Shown here: positions 1 to 7,399 of the stretch, one piece after another
How positions within the stretch are numbered: position 1 is the first letter of the stretch
Layout of the letters: each line of letters begins with the position of its first letter
IMG/VR virus record: IMGVR_UViG_3300047089_000152
Coordinates: 40,151-104,150 of that record
From: a virus
DNA length: 64,000 nucleotides
Direction: 5' to 3' (one strand)
Program-made: the position numbers and the translations under genes
Notes under the pieces: model-generated
Database searches by the model: none
Seen by the model: the letters and a program-made list of their open reading frames with translations, nothing else
What the model was told of the DNA's origin: nothing

Positions 1-7
1 ACAATGA

Positions 8-23
8 TGGTACACTGTAGGTA
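8..23 (+). promoter_or_regulatory. Extended -10 promoter with 13-base element
   Basis: TGG followed by TACACT and then GTAGGTA. The same arrangement recurs upstream of many plus-strand genes in this window (for example 6112, 50280, 52251, 60553), which is why it is called a promoter. It would drive the gene starting at 87 with a leader of about 65 bases. No convincing -35 box can be judged because the window begins here. Confidence 0.6.
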
Positions 24-86
24 CGACAAGGGGTAAGTAGGTCGCCGCAGGGTGGCCGCATGCCCCCGGATCTGGAGGAAAAAAAG

Positions 87-506
87 ATGGTGCGTGTATG
101 GCAAGTTCGTCACACCTTCACATCCAGTAATGGTGAGACATACCGTAATGAAAAGGGAGGCGAGGTCGGTATAGAAACAAAGCCCGGAAGTCCGATCTGG
201 GTCAAACCAGATGACCTCGATGAATTGATCGAGTCGCTCCTGGAAGTAAAAAACCATCCTGTGGAGCCATACAAGGCACCGGGATTCAGAGAAAGAACCA
301 GCAGTGACGAGCAGATCGTGCGAGTGGATGGTGGTTACGCCTACACATGGCCAGGCGAGCCGCTCGCGATCGGTGACCGTGTACTGCTTCCCGAGAACTG
401 GCTCAGTGCCGTGAAACACGGTCACGGACCGTTCCAGGGAACGGTAACAGGCTTCGGCACCGACTACGACGGTGTAATGTCAGCCGTTATCAAAAAGATC
501 GACTGA
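87..506 (+). CDS. Conserved phage protein with SH3-like C-terminal region, unknown function
   Basis: 139 residues. The start at 87 is preferred over an upstream ATG at 60 because a strong GGAGG ribosome site lies about 8 bases before it. The C-terminal half (DRVLLPENWLS, then GTVTGFGTDY) looks like a small beta-barrel of the SH3 type seen in actinophage accessory proteins; this is inference from pattern only. Codon and base use are less GC-rich than the neighbours, with many AAA and GAA codons, hinting at a different origin. It sits behind the promoter element at 8-23. I do not recognise a function. Confidence 0.7.
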   Translation: MVRVWQVRHTFTSSNGETYRNEKGGEVGIETKPGSPIWVKPDDLDELIESLLEVKNHPVEPYKAPGFRERTSSDEQIVRVDGGYAYTWPGEPLAIGDRVLLPENWLSAVKHGHGPFQGTVTGFGTDYDGVMSAVIKKID

Positions 507-532
507 CGGGGGCGGCGGGGGGCCTTACTTGC

Positions 533-580
533 CTTGTGCGAAGCAACTACCTGACCTGGGACGCTAAGCGTACACCTGTG
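533..580 (+). repeat. 48-bp direct repeat, copy 1
   Basis: Matches 1668-1715 at 45 of 48 positions. It contains CTTGTGCGAAGCAA followed by an ACGCTAAGCGT near-palindrome. It lies just upstream of the start codon at 599. The palindrome resembles the 13-base promoter element but has GACGCT in place of TACGCT, so it may be an operator or a decayed promoter. Confidence 0.8.
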
Positions 581-598
581 AAGGGGTATGCTGGTGAC

Positions 599-928
599 AT
601 GGCCAAAGGAAACCTCCCGTTCGAGTCCCTCACCGCGGCGACAGCCGCAGGTCCCGGAGCTGTGAACGACCTGCAAGACACCCTCGCGCTGCATTCGCTG
701 ACAGCCCAGATAACCGACTTTGCCGGTACAGGAAACTGGACGATCAGGCTGGAAGCCTCACTTGACAACGTAAACTTCGTGGCATTGCAGAGCCAGACCC
801 TCAACGAAGACGTCAACATTCACTTCGTCGGCGTGGTCACCTTCCCCGCCCGGTACGTCCGCGCTAACCTACTCCTAGACTCCGGGGTGACGAGCATCAC
901 GGTTACCGCCTGGGTGGCAAGCGCCTGA
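599..928 (+). CDS. Putative small virion-type beta protein
   Basis: 109 residues from the ATG at 599; a GTG at 536 is in frame, but starting there would translate the 48-bp repeat, which is unlikely. The protein is rich in beta-forming segments and has the pattern of phage head or tail decoration domains (NWTIRLEASLDN, then VTFPARYVRANL, ending in a short hydrophobic strand). It has no signal peptide or membrane segment. A glycosyltransferase gene follows within seven bases. The structural role is inferred from composition alone. Confidence 0.65.
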   Translation: MAKGNLPFESLTAATAAGPGAVNDLQDTLALHSLTAQITDFAGTGNWTIRLEASLDNVNFVALQSQTLNEDVNIHFVGVVTFPARYVRANLLLDSGVTSITVTAWVASA

Positions 929-934
929 GCTGTG

Positions 935-1645
935 ATGATCGCCCACTTCTACCACACGTGGGTCGACGGCGAATGGGAACGCCCCGCTGCCGCGCATGTG
1001 ATGGCTATGGGTGCGGCCGGTTTGCGCCCGGACGTGTTCGCGGTCGGGGTTGTGGGTTCGGCGGAACGACGTAAGGCCGCGCGGGGCTGGTGGCGTAAGG
1101 CTGCCGTGGCTGATTCGGTTGAGTTCACCGAAGCCGACGCCGGGTACGAGCAGGTGACGTTGCGGCGGTTGCGGGAATGGGTGGCTACAGCGGATCCGGC
1201 CACCCCAGTGCTGTACGCGCATTCTAAGGGTGCATACAACCTGTCACCGATCACGGCGGTACACCGGGACGCTATGACATCAGGTGTGGTACGGCGATGG
1301 CGTGGAGCCGTCGCCGCGCTGACGGACCACGACGTGGCAGGCTGTTTCTGGAGCCTGGGGACACAGCCGCATTTCACGGGGAATTTCTGGTGGGCGCGGG
1401 CGGGGTATCTGGCTGGCCTGCCGGTGGTCGCGGATACGGACCGGTTCGCGGCGGAGTTGTGGTTGGGTCAGGATGACCCGGCTTGGTGTGAGCTGGGGGA
1501 ATTCACTTATGCGGAGATGTGTGAAGCGGTGCTGGGGCGGCCAGAGTTGGACGCTCCGGGGTTGGTGATGCCTCCGGGCGTGTCCCTGCTGGGGTCTCCG
1601 GCACCTGCCGCAACGATTCCGTATGGCCGGGCCGAGCGTATGTGA
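935..1645 (+). CDS. Glycosyltransferase of the YxHSKG/GNFWWAR type
   Basis: 236 residues; a GTG three bases upstream (932) is an alternative start. The features 'YAHSKGAYN', the tryptophan motif around 'RRWRGAV', 'HFTGNFWWARAGYLAGLP' and 'AELWLG' are the conserved blocks of a family of putative GT-A-like sugar transferases found beside capsular and glycan clusters. It would transfer a sugar from a nucleotide-sugar donor to an unknown acceptor. It lies away from the main sugar cluster (30-40 kb) and directly behind a putative virion protein, so it may modify that protein; this last point is inference. Confidence 0.75.
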   Translation: MIAHFYHTWVDGEWERPAAAHVMAMGAAGLRPDVFAVGVVGSAERRKAARGWWRKAAVADSVEFTEADAGYEQVTLRRLREWVATADPATPVLYAHSKGAYNLSPITAVHRDAMTSGVVRRWRGAVAALTDHDVAGCFWSLGTQPHFTGNFWWARAGYLAGLPVVADTDRFAAELWLGQDDPAWCELGEFTYAEMCEAVLGRPELDAPGLVMPPGVSLLGSPAPAATIPYGRAERM

Positions 1646-1667
1646 GGTGCCAATAGTATTTGCTTTG

Positions 1668-1715
1668 CTTGTGCGAAGCAATTAACCGACCTGGGACGCT
1701 AAGCGTACACCTGTG
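1668..1715 (+). repeat. 48-bp direct repeat, copy 2
   Basis: Near-identical to 533-580. Here the left side forms a clean 6-bp hairpin, TTGCTT-gtgcg-AAGCAA (1665-1681). The repeat ends exactly where the extended -10 promoter of the helix-turn-helix gene begins, so any protein binding the ACGCTAAGCGT palindrome would overlap or abut RNA polymerase. Confidence 0.8.
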
Positions 1716-1729
1716 GTACAATAGACCTA
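1714..1729 (+). promoter_or_regulatory. Extended -10 promoter for a leaderless gene
   Basis: TGG then TACAAT, then AGACCTA running into the ATG at 1729. The distance from the end of the -10 box to the ATG is 6 bases, so transcription should begin at or next to the start codon. The 48-bp repeat with its palindrome lies immediately upstream. Confidence 0.7.
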
Positions 1730-2556
1730 TGGCCACCTACAAGACGCTGCGCAGTGACGACCCGAAAGTCCAGCAAGCCCGGCAACGCGCCGGGAAAATC
1801 GTCGGGGCGATGAACGACCTCGCCGCCCTCGTCCAACAGTCGTGGGACGCGAAAGACTGGCGCGTCCTCGGCTATGACTCCTGGCAGAGTTACACGGTCG
1901 GGGAGTTCGGCCACGGCGACACCGCCATCAAAGCCCGGCAGGTCATCGTGTCCATGCTCCGAGGAACCGGACTGTCCCAACGCGCCATCGCCGCGGAGAC
2001 CGGCGCGTCCGTCGCGACCGTCAACAACGACATTGCCGACCTGTCAACCGCACCCCCGGAGGGTGACCCTACGACGATCGACCGGCGACCCCGGCCGACT
2101 GTTCAGGAACCTGAACAGTCACTCAGAGTAACCGGGCTGGACGGTAGGACACAACCCGCCAGCAGAGGAGGCATGACAGGAGACCAGCGCAGAGAACGGG
2201 ACCGGCTACTGCGGGCGCAAAGACGGCAAAGAGAAGCGGCCCTCCGCGAAACCCACGCCGCCGACGCCGCCCGGCCGGTACCTGACATGATCCACGGTCA
2301 CCCCGTGACCGTCACCTGCCCGATGTGCGTAGAACTGGCACGCCCAGCCCGCGAAGCACCCGTTGAACCACTAGCTGGACATTCCGTCGAAACCCGGCTT
2401 CGGCTGCTGTTCGCCGGGTTCCTCGACGGTCTCACCCCCGACCAGCTCACCGCCCTGCACGACCACTGGGACGAGATCATGAACGAAACCGTCACAGACC
2501 GGATCACTAGCTGGGCCGCCGTCGGCCGTACCGTCGCGCAGGAAAGGGCAAGCTGA
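1729..2556 (+). CDS. Helix-turn-helix DNA-binding protein
   Basis: 275 residues. The ATG at 1729 is chosen because it coincides with the expected transcription start of the promoter at 1714. Residues 81-102 (GLSQRAIAAETGASVATVNN) form a clear helix-turn-helix. The middle is charged and likely disordered, and a CPMC motif near residue 203 may bind metal. The C-terminal third is helical. By position and the operator-like repeat in front of it, it may be a regulator that controls its own gene, but a role in replication or partition is equally possible. No ribosome site is present, consistent with a leaderless message. Confidence 0.75.
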   Translation: MATYKTLRSDDPKVQQARQRAGKIVGAMNDLAALVQQSWDAKDWRVLGYDSWQSYTVGEFGHGDTAIKARQVIVSMLRGTGLSQRAIAAETGASVATVNNDIADLSTAPPEGDPTTIDRRPRPTVQEPEQSLRVTGLDGRTQPASRGGMTGDQRRERDRLLRAQRRQREAALRETHAADAARPVPDMIHGHPVTVTCPMCVELARPAREAPVEPLAGHSVETRLRLLFAGFLDGLTPDQLTALHDHWDEIMNETVTDRITSWAAVGRTVAQERAS

Positions 2557-2975
2557 TGAACGGTCAGACTGTCCCCCGGCCCCGGCCGTGCGCGTCGTGT
2601 CCGTACCGTAGAGACGTGCCGTCCGGTGTGTGGGCCGCGGAAGAATATGACAAGCTACCCCGCTACGACGGGGACACGGGTGAGCAGGCGATGGCCGGGG
2701 CGTTCGGCGTGTTCATGTGTCACCAGGCTGACGGGCACCTGTGTTCAGGTTGGGTAGCCGCCCACGACATGCAGCACAACCTGGCGATACGCATGGCCCG
2801 CGACGTGGACATGCCAGCGGTCCTGTCGTACACCACGGACGTGTCGGTGTTTGGTTCCGGTGCGGAAGCCGCGGCGCACGGCAAGGCCGACATCGAGACC
2901 CCGGGGCCGGAAGCTATGCGGACCGTGGAGAAGATCACCGTGGTACGCGGTAGGCGCGGGAAAGGGAAAGGATGA
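2556..2975 (+). CDS. Cysteine-containing conserved protein (DUF6283-like)
   Basis: 139 residues, overlapping the previous stop codon by one base. It starts with CASCPYRRDVPSGVW, continues with AEEYDKLPRYD, then FMCHQADG and LCSGWVAAHD. This ordered set of cysteines and histidines is the hallmark of a family common in actinobacteria and their phages whose biochemical role is not established. The C terminus is basic (GRRGKGKG). Likely co-transcribed with the helix-turn-helix gene before it. Confidence 0.75.
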   Translation: MNGQTVPRPRPCASCPYRRDVPSGVWAAEEYDKLPRYDGDTGEQAMAGAFGVFMCHQADGHLCSGWVAAHDMQHNLAIRMARDVDMPAVLSYTTDVSVFGSGAEAAAHGKADIETPGPEAMRTVEKITVVRGRRGKGKG

Positions 2976-3133
2976 GGCGGCCTAGGACGGAGCTGGAAGC
3001 GTACCGGTGTCCTGATTGCGGGTACACGGCGTTGATACAGCGGCTGGCTAGCCGGAGGAAGCTGACGGGGCATTTGAAGTGGTTGTGGTGTGTGCGGTGT
3101 GAGGTGCCCACGAATCATGTACTGGTCCCCTAG
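2972..3133 (+). CDS. Small zinc-ribbon-like protein
   Basis: 53 residues with ATGA overlap to the preceding gene. Two knuckles, CPDC near residue 13 and CVRC near residue 41, are separated by a basic helical stretch, as expected of a one-metal zinc ribbon. Its tight coupling to the upstream frame supports translation. Last gene of the unit starting at 1729. Confidence 0.6.
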   Translation: MRRPRTELEAYRCPDCGYTALIQRLASRRKLTGHLKWLWCVRCEVPTNHVLVP

Positions 3134-3145
3134 CCTGGACGGTTG

Positions 3146-3161
3146 TGGTACGCTGTGGGTA
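3146..3161 (+). promoter_or_regulatory. Extended -10 promoter in front of GG-repeat element E1
   Basis: TGG TACGCT GTGGGTA, matching the recurrent element. The DNA immediately downstream (3174-3305) is GG repeat rather than an open frame, and a second promoter of the same class lies at 3318. Confidence 0.6.
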
Positions 3162-3173
3162 CAGCAAACGGAC

Positions 3174-3305
3174 CGGAAGGGAAAGGCTGGGCGCGGCAGG
3201 CATCGCAGCGGCCGGGATAGCAGCGGATCGGAGCGGCAGGACAGGATTGGCAGGGCACGGCTGGGCTAGGTGTGGCTGGGCTGGGAACGGAATGGATTGG
3301 ACACT
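3174..3305 (+). repeat. GG-repeat element E1
   Basis: About 130 bases of degenerate units of the form NNNGG with occasional 4-base CAGG units (for example GGATTGGCAGGG near 3247). G is on the plus strand. Bounded left by the promoter at 3146 and right by the promoter at 3318. No reading frame here looks like protein. Confidence 0.8.
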
Positions 3306-3317
3306 AGCCGCACCGCA

Positions 3318-3333
3318 TGCTACAGTAGAGGTA
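3318..3333 (+). promoter_or_regulatory. Extended -10 promoter for 3371 gene
   Basis: TGC TACAGT AGAGGTA. The gene begins at 3371, giving a leader of roughly 40 bases that carries GAAAGGAAC as ribosome site. Confidence 0.65.
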
Positions 3334-3370
3334 TAGTCAACGGACGAGGGCATGAAAGGAACAACGCACC

Positions 3371-4036
3371 ATGCCACCACGCAAGACCACCACAGGCGGA
3401 CCAGTCCAGCTCACCAGGCTGGCAGAAGAAGTCGCCCAAATCCACATCGCCGGGGCTACGCCACTTATTATTCATAAATGGTCGGAAAAGGCGCTCAACC
3501 AGATGCGGATCGCCCAGTCCGGGGCAATTAAGCCGCCCCGCGAACCCAAGAACGCCGAAGAAAACGCCCACGCGGCAACATACTGGGTCGACGTCGCCGA
3601 GACGATCCCCGGCATCCCCAGCGTCTCATTCAAGGCCGCCATGGTCGGAGCCTGCCGGTTCTTCGACGGCCTCCCCATGACGACAGCAAAATTGCTGTTC
3701 TTCGTCGACGGGGTCGTCAGCGAAGCCAAGGGCGACGCGCCAGCACGCGACCTGCTCGTCCCGATTATCTCCGGCCCTGGGGAAATGCGGGAAGACACCC
3801 CGCGCAACGACAACGGAAACCCGGACCTCCGGTACAGGAATCAGTTCTTCCCGTGGAAAGCCGTACTCAACGTGCGGTTCATGCCCGCGAAGATCGCCCC
3901 CGAATCCGTCATCGCGCTAGCTGACGCCGCCGGTCGTGGCGGTGTCGGAGAATGGCGTCCATCCGCACCGAAAAGCGCGACTGGCACATACGGCCAGTTT
4001 CGTGTCATCACCCGGAAGGAATGGGAGTCGGCCTAA
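3371..4036 (+). CDS. Conserved phage protein, unknown function
   Basis: 221 residues. Visible features are an N-terminal 'PLIIHKWSEKAL' block, a central 'VSFKAAMVGACRFF', and a glycine-rich C-terminal 'GRGGVGEWRPSAP' followed by YGQFRV. This order of blocks occurs in uncharacterised proteins of many phages, usually paired with a second small gene as here. The glycine-rich loop recalls RAMP/Cas7-type RNA-binding folds, but that is speculation without a structure prediction. Promoter at 3318; the next gene starts one base after its stop. Confidence 0.65.
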   Translation: MPPRKTTTGGPVQLTRLAEEVAQIHIAGATPLIIHKWSEKALNQMRIAQSGAIKPPREPKNAEENAHAATYWVDVAETIPGIPSVSFKAAMVGACRFFDGLPMTTAKLLFFVDGVVSEAKGDAPARDLLVPIISGPGEMREDTPRNDNGNPDLRYRNQFFPWKAVLNVRFMPAKIAPESVIALADAAGRGGVGEWRPSAPKSATGTYGQFRVITRKEWESA

Positions 4037-4037
4037 A

Positions 4038-4595
4038 ATGGCGACCATCACCGTCGAACAGCAGTGGGCGTTCAAATCGGGTGCGCGTGTCCCGGGTGGC
4101 GTCCACGCCGAGGATGTGGTGCGTGAGAAGGAACAGATGGAAGACCACCTGGGCCGCCTCGCCACCACGGAGGAAGCCGCGGAAATGGTCCTCCGCTGGC
4201 CTACCAAGTACAAGGCGCACCGGGCGTTCGCACCGGCAACCGAGAAAGAAGCACTCCACGAAGCAGTGGTACGCGGTGTTCGGAGCGCCTGGAGTTCCGT
4301 GATTCAGGTCGACGTCGAAATCACCGAGGTCACCAACCGGATTTCCGGTGATATCGAGATCGCAACCAGGCGTGTCGACGCACCCGAAGTGAGATGGTTT
4401 CACGCCGTGCCAGCACGCGTCGGCGACACGCAACGAGTTTATGACTCGTTGCCGAATATCGCAGCCGATGCTGACAAGGAAGCGGCGCTGTCCGAAGATC
4501 TCGCCACGCAAGCACGCAACTTCTCCGCAAAAGTAGCCAGCGTCACTGGCGAGCTGGCGCGGTTGCACAAGTTGCGCAGCACCGCCGGAAATTAG
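4038..4595 (+). CDS. Conserved phage protein paired with the 3371 gene
   Basis: 185 residues. The start at 4038 is chosen because it falls one base after the upstream stop; a longer frame from 3936 would overlap that gene. Mostly alpha-helical by composition, with a likely coiled-coil end (LSEDLATQARNFSAKVASV). No catalytic motif is seen. A perfect-stem terminator follows at 4599. Function not recognised; probably acts with the 3371 product. Confidence 0.65.
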   Translation: MATITVEQQWAFKSGARVPGGVHAEDVVREKEQMEDHLGRLATTEEAAEMVLRWPTKYKAHRAFAPATEKEALHEAVVRGVRSAWSSVIQVDVEITEVTNRISGDIEIATRRVDAPEVRWFHAVPARVGDTQRVYDSLPNIAADADKEAALSEDLATQARNFSAKVASVTGELARLHKLRSTAGN

Positions 4596-4598
4596 ACC

Positions 4599-4636
4599 AC
4601 CAGGTTCCGGCCGGGGAAACTCGGCCGGAACCTGGT
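4599..4636 (+). terminator. Hairpin terminator before the large GG array
   Basis: Perfect 15-bp stem, ACCAGGTTCCGGCCG (4599-4613) with its complement at 4622-4636 and an 8-base loop. There is no T run, as is common for terminators of high-GC actinobacteria. It lies 4 bases past the stop of the 4038 gene and directly before the GG array. Confidence 0.8.
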
Positions 4637-4639
4637 CGG

Positions 4640-5932
4640 TAAGGGGAGTGGAGGGGCAGGGACTGTCGTGGCAAGGAACGGCAGGGCACGGAGTGGATTG
4701 GCAGGATAGGCTCGGCGCGGCCAGGCGGGGAGCGTTTCGGAGTGGCATGGATTGGCTGGGACTGGCAGTATCGGATCGCAGTGGTCAGGGTAGGCAAGGC
4801 CCGGCCAGGCGGGGCTCGGTATGGCCTGCACTGGCGGGGAACGCAATGGAGTGGCAGGACCGGTGTGGAATGGCTGGGACGGGAACGGCGCGGTAGGGAA
4901 TGGAGTGGCAGGAACGGTGGGGCCGGGCGCGGCGCGGCTAGGCTCGGCGCGGACGGGCATGGATTGGCTGGGCAGGACAGGATCGGAGAGCAGGGGGCTG
5001 GCGCGGCATGGCACGGAGAGGCAGGAGAGGAACGGTCGGGACAGGAGCGGCAAGGAGCGCACCGGCAGGCAGCGGCAGGGAATGGCATGGAACGGACTGG
5101 ATTGGCAGGACAGGACCGGCATGGCCAGGAGGGGCATGTCCTGGAATGGAATGGCAGGAATGGCTGGGTACGGCGGGGCCGGGCGAGCATTGGACAGGAC
5201 CGGCAGTCGCGGAAGGGCTCGGCAGGGACCGGATTGCAGCGGCGAGGATGGGCTAGGCAGGAGCGGAACGGCAGGGCATGGCCTGGATCGGAGCGGCTGG
5301 GCAGGATAGGCATGGATCGGCCTGGGTAGGCAAGGAGGGGCTGGGACGGGACCGGATTGGCAGGGCAGCAGTGGAGAGGCAAGCCGTGCAATGGCGGGGC
5401 GGGGCGTGGCATGGACTGGACCGGCAGGACTGGACTGGACTGGATTGGAGAGCAGGGCAGTGGCAGGGATCGTAGGGGTTCGGACGGGCAGGTTAGGCTT
5501 GGACGGGCTAGGCGTGGCATGGGCCGGCAAGGAACGGCTCGGAGCGGCAGGGATTGGCACGGCTCGGAGTGGCAGGACCGGACGGGTACGACGTGGCGTG
5601 GCTGGCATTGGCAAGGACTGGCAGGAGTGGATTGGCAGGGCCGGGCTTGGCATGGCGTGGCTGGGAATGGCGTGGCAGGACAGGTGGGGCTTGGCGGGCC
5701 GGGGATCGGCACGGATGGGCATGGCATGGCCCGGTAGGGCATGGCAGCATTGGACTGGACCGGACCGGCAAGGCTTGGCTTGGCTGGGATCGGATGGGAA
5801 CGGCAGGAGCGGAGCGGACTGTCGTGGCATGGCATGGCCTGGCGTGGCGCGGATCGGACGGGCAGGATAGGTCGGGCGTGGAATGGAACGGACGGGCTGG
5901 GCATGGAACGGCAGGATAGGAGTGACCCGCAG
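4640..5932 (+). repeat. GG-repeat element E2, 1.3-kb array
   Basis: About 1.29 kb made almost entirely of NNNGG pentamers with intermixed 4-base units; the trinucleotides vary (ATT, AAT, CAT, CTG, AGC, ATC, CAC) while GG recurs every 4-5 bases. Consecutive GG pairs separated by 3 bases fit the pattern of two-tier G-quadruplexes. It opens all reading frames on both strands, giving long but meaningless frames of Pro/Ser/Cys or Gly/Arg/Trp. No unit is exactly conserved, which separates it from CRISPR or simple satellite DNA. Flanked by hairpins at 4599 and 5938. Confidence 0.9.
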
Positions 5933-5937
5933 GGCTA

Positions 5938-5966
5938 CTGTCGGGGTGGGCCGCGTGCCCCGGCAG
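5938..5966 (+). terminator. Hairpin at right end of the large GG array
   Basis: CTGTCGGGG pairs with CCCCGGCAG (9 bp including one G-T pair) across an 11-base loop. Its place directly after the array parallels the hairpins next to the small GG elements at 22668, 39432 and 46501. Weak as a terminator since it has no T run. Confidence 0.4.
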
Positions 5967-5980
5967 AAGTTCGGCGGTGG

Positions 5981-6133
5981 ATGATCTTGTGCTCGTGCGG
6001 CCATCCTGCGGTCGAGCATGACCTGAACCGTTCGGAGACTAAGCGAACAGTTTGCCTGACCACCGAACGGACTACGAAATGTCCGTGCGTGCTATATTCA
6101 CCAGACCTTCGTGATACACTAGAGGTACAATGA
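5981..6133 (+). CDS. Small CxCGH zinc-finger-like protein
   Basis: 50 residues with the spaced pattern CSCGHPAVEHD, then C and a final CPCVLYSP. Such CxCGHx5H...CxC peptides are frequent in actinophages and are presumed to bind zinc. The C terminus runs over the promoter and start codon of the next gene, overlapping it by 4 bases. Ribosome site is weak (GGCGGTGG), so the start is uncertain. Confidence 0.5.
   Translation: MILCSCGHPAVEHDLNRSETKRTVCLTTERTTKCPCVLYSPDLRDTLEVQ
6112..6127 (+). promoter_or_regulatory. Extended -10 promoter for near-leaderless ParB-like gene
   Basis: TGA TACACT AGAGGTA, ending 3 bases before the ATG at 6130. The message would carry at most a few untranslated bases. 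Confidence 0.7.
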
Positions 6134-6999
6134 ACGAGACCATAGAACGAGAAGACCGCAGGGCCGTCACCGCGCTCACCTCCGGGGAAAACGCCACGAA
6201 GGTCACCGTCAAAACAAGCGACGGCAACTACGAAGAACGACAGCTAACCGTCCACGGGCTCGCACGGCTGATTCCCGTGATCGCACTGGGCGACATGGAC
6301 CGGCTGATAGACGACGTGCGCGAACACGGCGTCCTCGAACCCCTGATCATGTTCCAGGGACAAGTCCTTGACGGACGCAACCGGCTCGCCGTAGCTTCGG
6401 TCGTCGGCGTACCCGTGCAGCTCACCGAATTCGACGGAGACGAAGCCGCAGCCAGAAACTTCGTCTGGTCCGCGAACGCTGCGAGGCGGCACCTGTCCGT
6501 CCCCCAGATCGCGCTGGCCGCTGAACGGTTCGGTTTCGTCGACGCCGCCAAAGCCGAAGCAGGCCCCGACGACCCCAACCTGGATATCCGCTCGACGGTC
6601 GCACCATGGGCGCGAATCGCCGCGCGAAAGGTCGGTGCGATCACCCCGGCTACACTGGAACGGTTCCAGCAAGCCAGGATCCCCGAGGCACCCGACACGA
6701 TGCGCCGGGTCGATTCCGGTGAGATCCGCCGGGTCGACGTCGCGGTCAAGGAAGCGGTCGCGGAGCGGACCGTGCTCACCGGCCGTCTCATCCAGGTTCC
6801 ACCCCCGGTTGCGCGTACCGCGTGGGACCGGCTGGGCTGCGCGCGGGGTGACGTTCTCGCCGCGGAACGCGCCATCCTGGCAGGGGACTGGGGTGGGATG
6901 GAAAGGGACCAGTTCGCTGTCCGCGCCCGTGAAATCCAGGGAGCCCTGATCAGGATTCAGAATTTGTATCGTTATGGATCGGGCGGCAGGACCGGTTAG
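6130..6999 (+). CDS. ParB-like nuclease-domain protein
   Basis: 289 residues. Residues about 55-125 contain the ParB N-terminal fold signature: MDRLIDDVREHGVLEPL, then QVLDGRNRLAVA (81-85 DGRNR, the phosphate-binding loop) and the FVWSANAARRHLS segment. The C-terminal half is helical and may bind DNA. Phage ParB-like proteins serve in partition, CTP-dependent DNA sliding, or as small nucleases; the sequence does not decide which. The last codons lie in GG-repeat DNA (GSGGRTG), showing that element E3 has grown or inserted right up to the gene end. Confidence 0.75.
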   Translation: MNETIEREDRRAVTALTSGENATKVTVKTSDGNYEERQLTVHGLARLIPVIALGDMDRLIDDVREHGVLEPLIMFQGQVLDGRNRLAVASVVGVPVQLTEFDGDEAAARNFVWSANAARRHLSVPQIALAAERFGFVDAAKAEAGPDDPNLDIRSTVAPWARIAARKVGAITPATLERFQQARIPEAPDTMRRVDSGEIRRVDVAVKEAVAERTVLTGRLIQVPPPVARTAWDRLGCARGDVLAAERAILAGDWGGMERDQFAVRAREIQGALIRIQNLYRYGSGGRTG

Positions 7000-7055
7000 G
7001 ACGGGCTAGGAATGGCTGGGCTGGGCATGGACTGGAATGGCAGGAATGGAATGGC
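6982..7055 (+). repeat. GG-repeat element E3
   Basis: About 70 bases of NNNGG-type repeat (GGCTGGGCATGGACTGG and similar) spanning the stop codon of the ParB-like gene and the start codon of the next gene. No promoter or hairpin accompanies this copy. Confidence 0.7.
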
Positions 7056-7323
7056 TAAGCCGGATTTCGCCCACGGCGTGCAAGGCTACAACTGGCACAA
7101 GTGCCGGTGCGAACAGTGCCGGGCGGCTAACTCCGCCCGGTCCCGTACCTCCCGCGCTGCCCGCAAAGCACGCACCGCGGCGGGTGACCCCGCCGTCCCG
7201 CACGGGACCAGGGGCGGGTACACCAACTGGGCGTGCCGGTGCCTGCCATGCTCCCAGGCCAACAGCGAGGCGTGCCTGGAATACCGGAACGCCCACAGTA
7301 ACCGTCAGGACATCGTGACCTGA
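7051..7323 (+). CDS. Two-repeat Cys-rich protein (HGxxxGYxxWxCRCxxC)
   Basis: 90 residues from the ATG at 7051; an in-frame ATG at 7012 would translate GG repeat. It carries two copies of one unit: HGVQGYNWHKCRCEQCRAAN near residue 7 and HGTRGGYTNWACRCLPCSQA near residue 52. Each has a CxCxxC trio likely to bind zinc. The segment between is very basic (RSRTSRAARKAR), suggesting nucleic-acid binding. Function unknown. Confidence 0.7.
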   Translation: MAKPDFAHGVQGYNWHKCRCEQCRAANSARSRTSRAARKARTAAGDPAVPHGTRGGYTNWACRCLPCSQANSEACLEYRNAHSNRQDIVT

Positions 7324-7399
7324 CACCGTGGCCAGCCCCGTACCACTGGTGTAGTGTGACCGGGGTACGTTCAATGCTGGCGGAAACAGAAGGGCATAC

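Noticed and set aside
4640-5932. CRISPR array
   Set aside because: No exact repeat of constant length and no spacer spacing; units of 4-5 bases vary throughout and no cas gene is present.
4543-6019. Very long open frames on both strands through the GG array
   Set aside because: They arise because (NNN)GG/CC(NNN) repeats rarely form stop codons. Their translations are low-complexity, differ in every frame and lack starts with ribosome sites.
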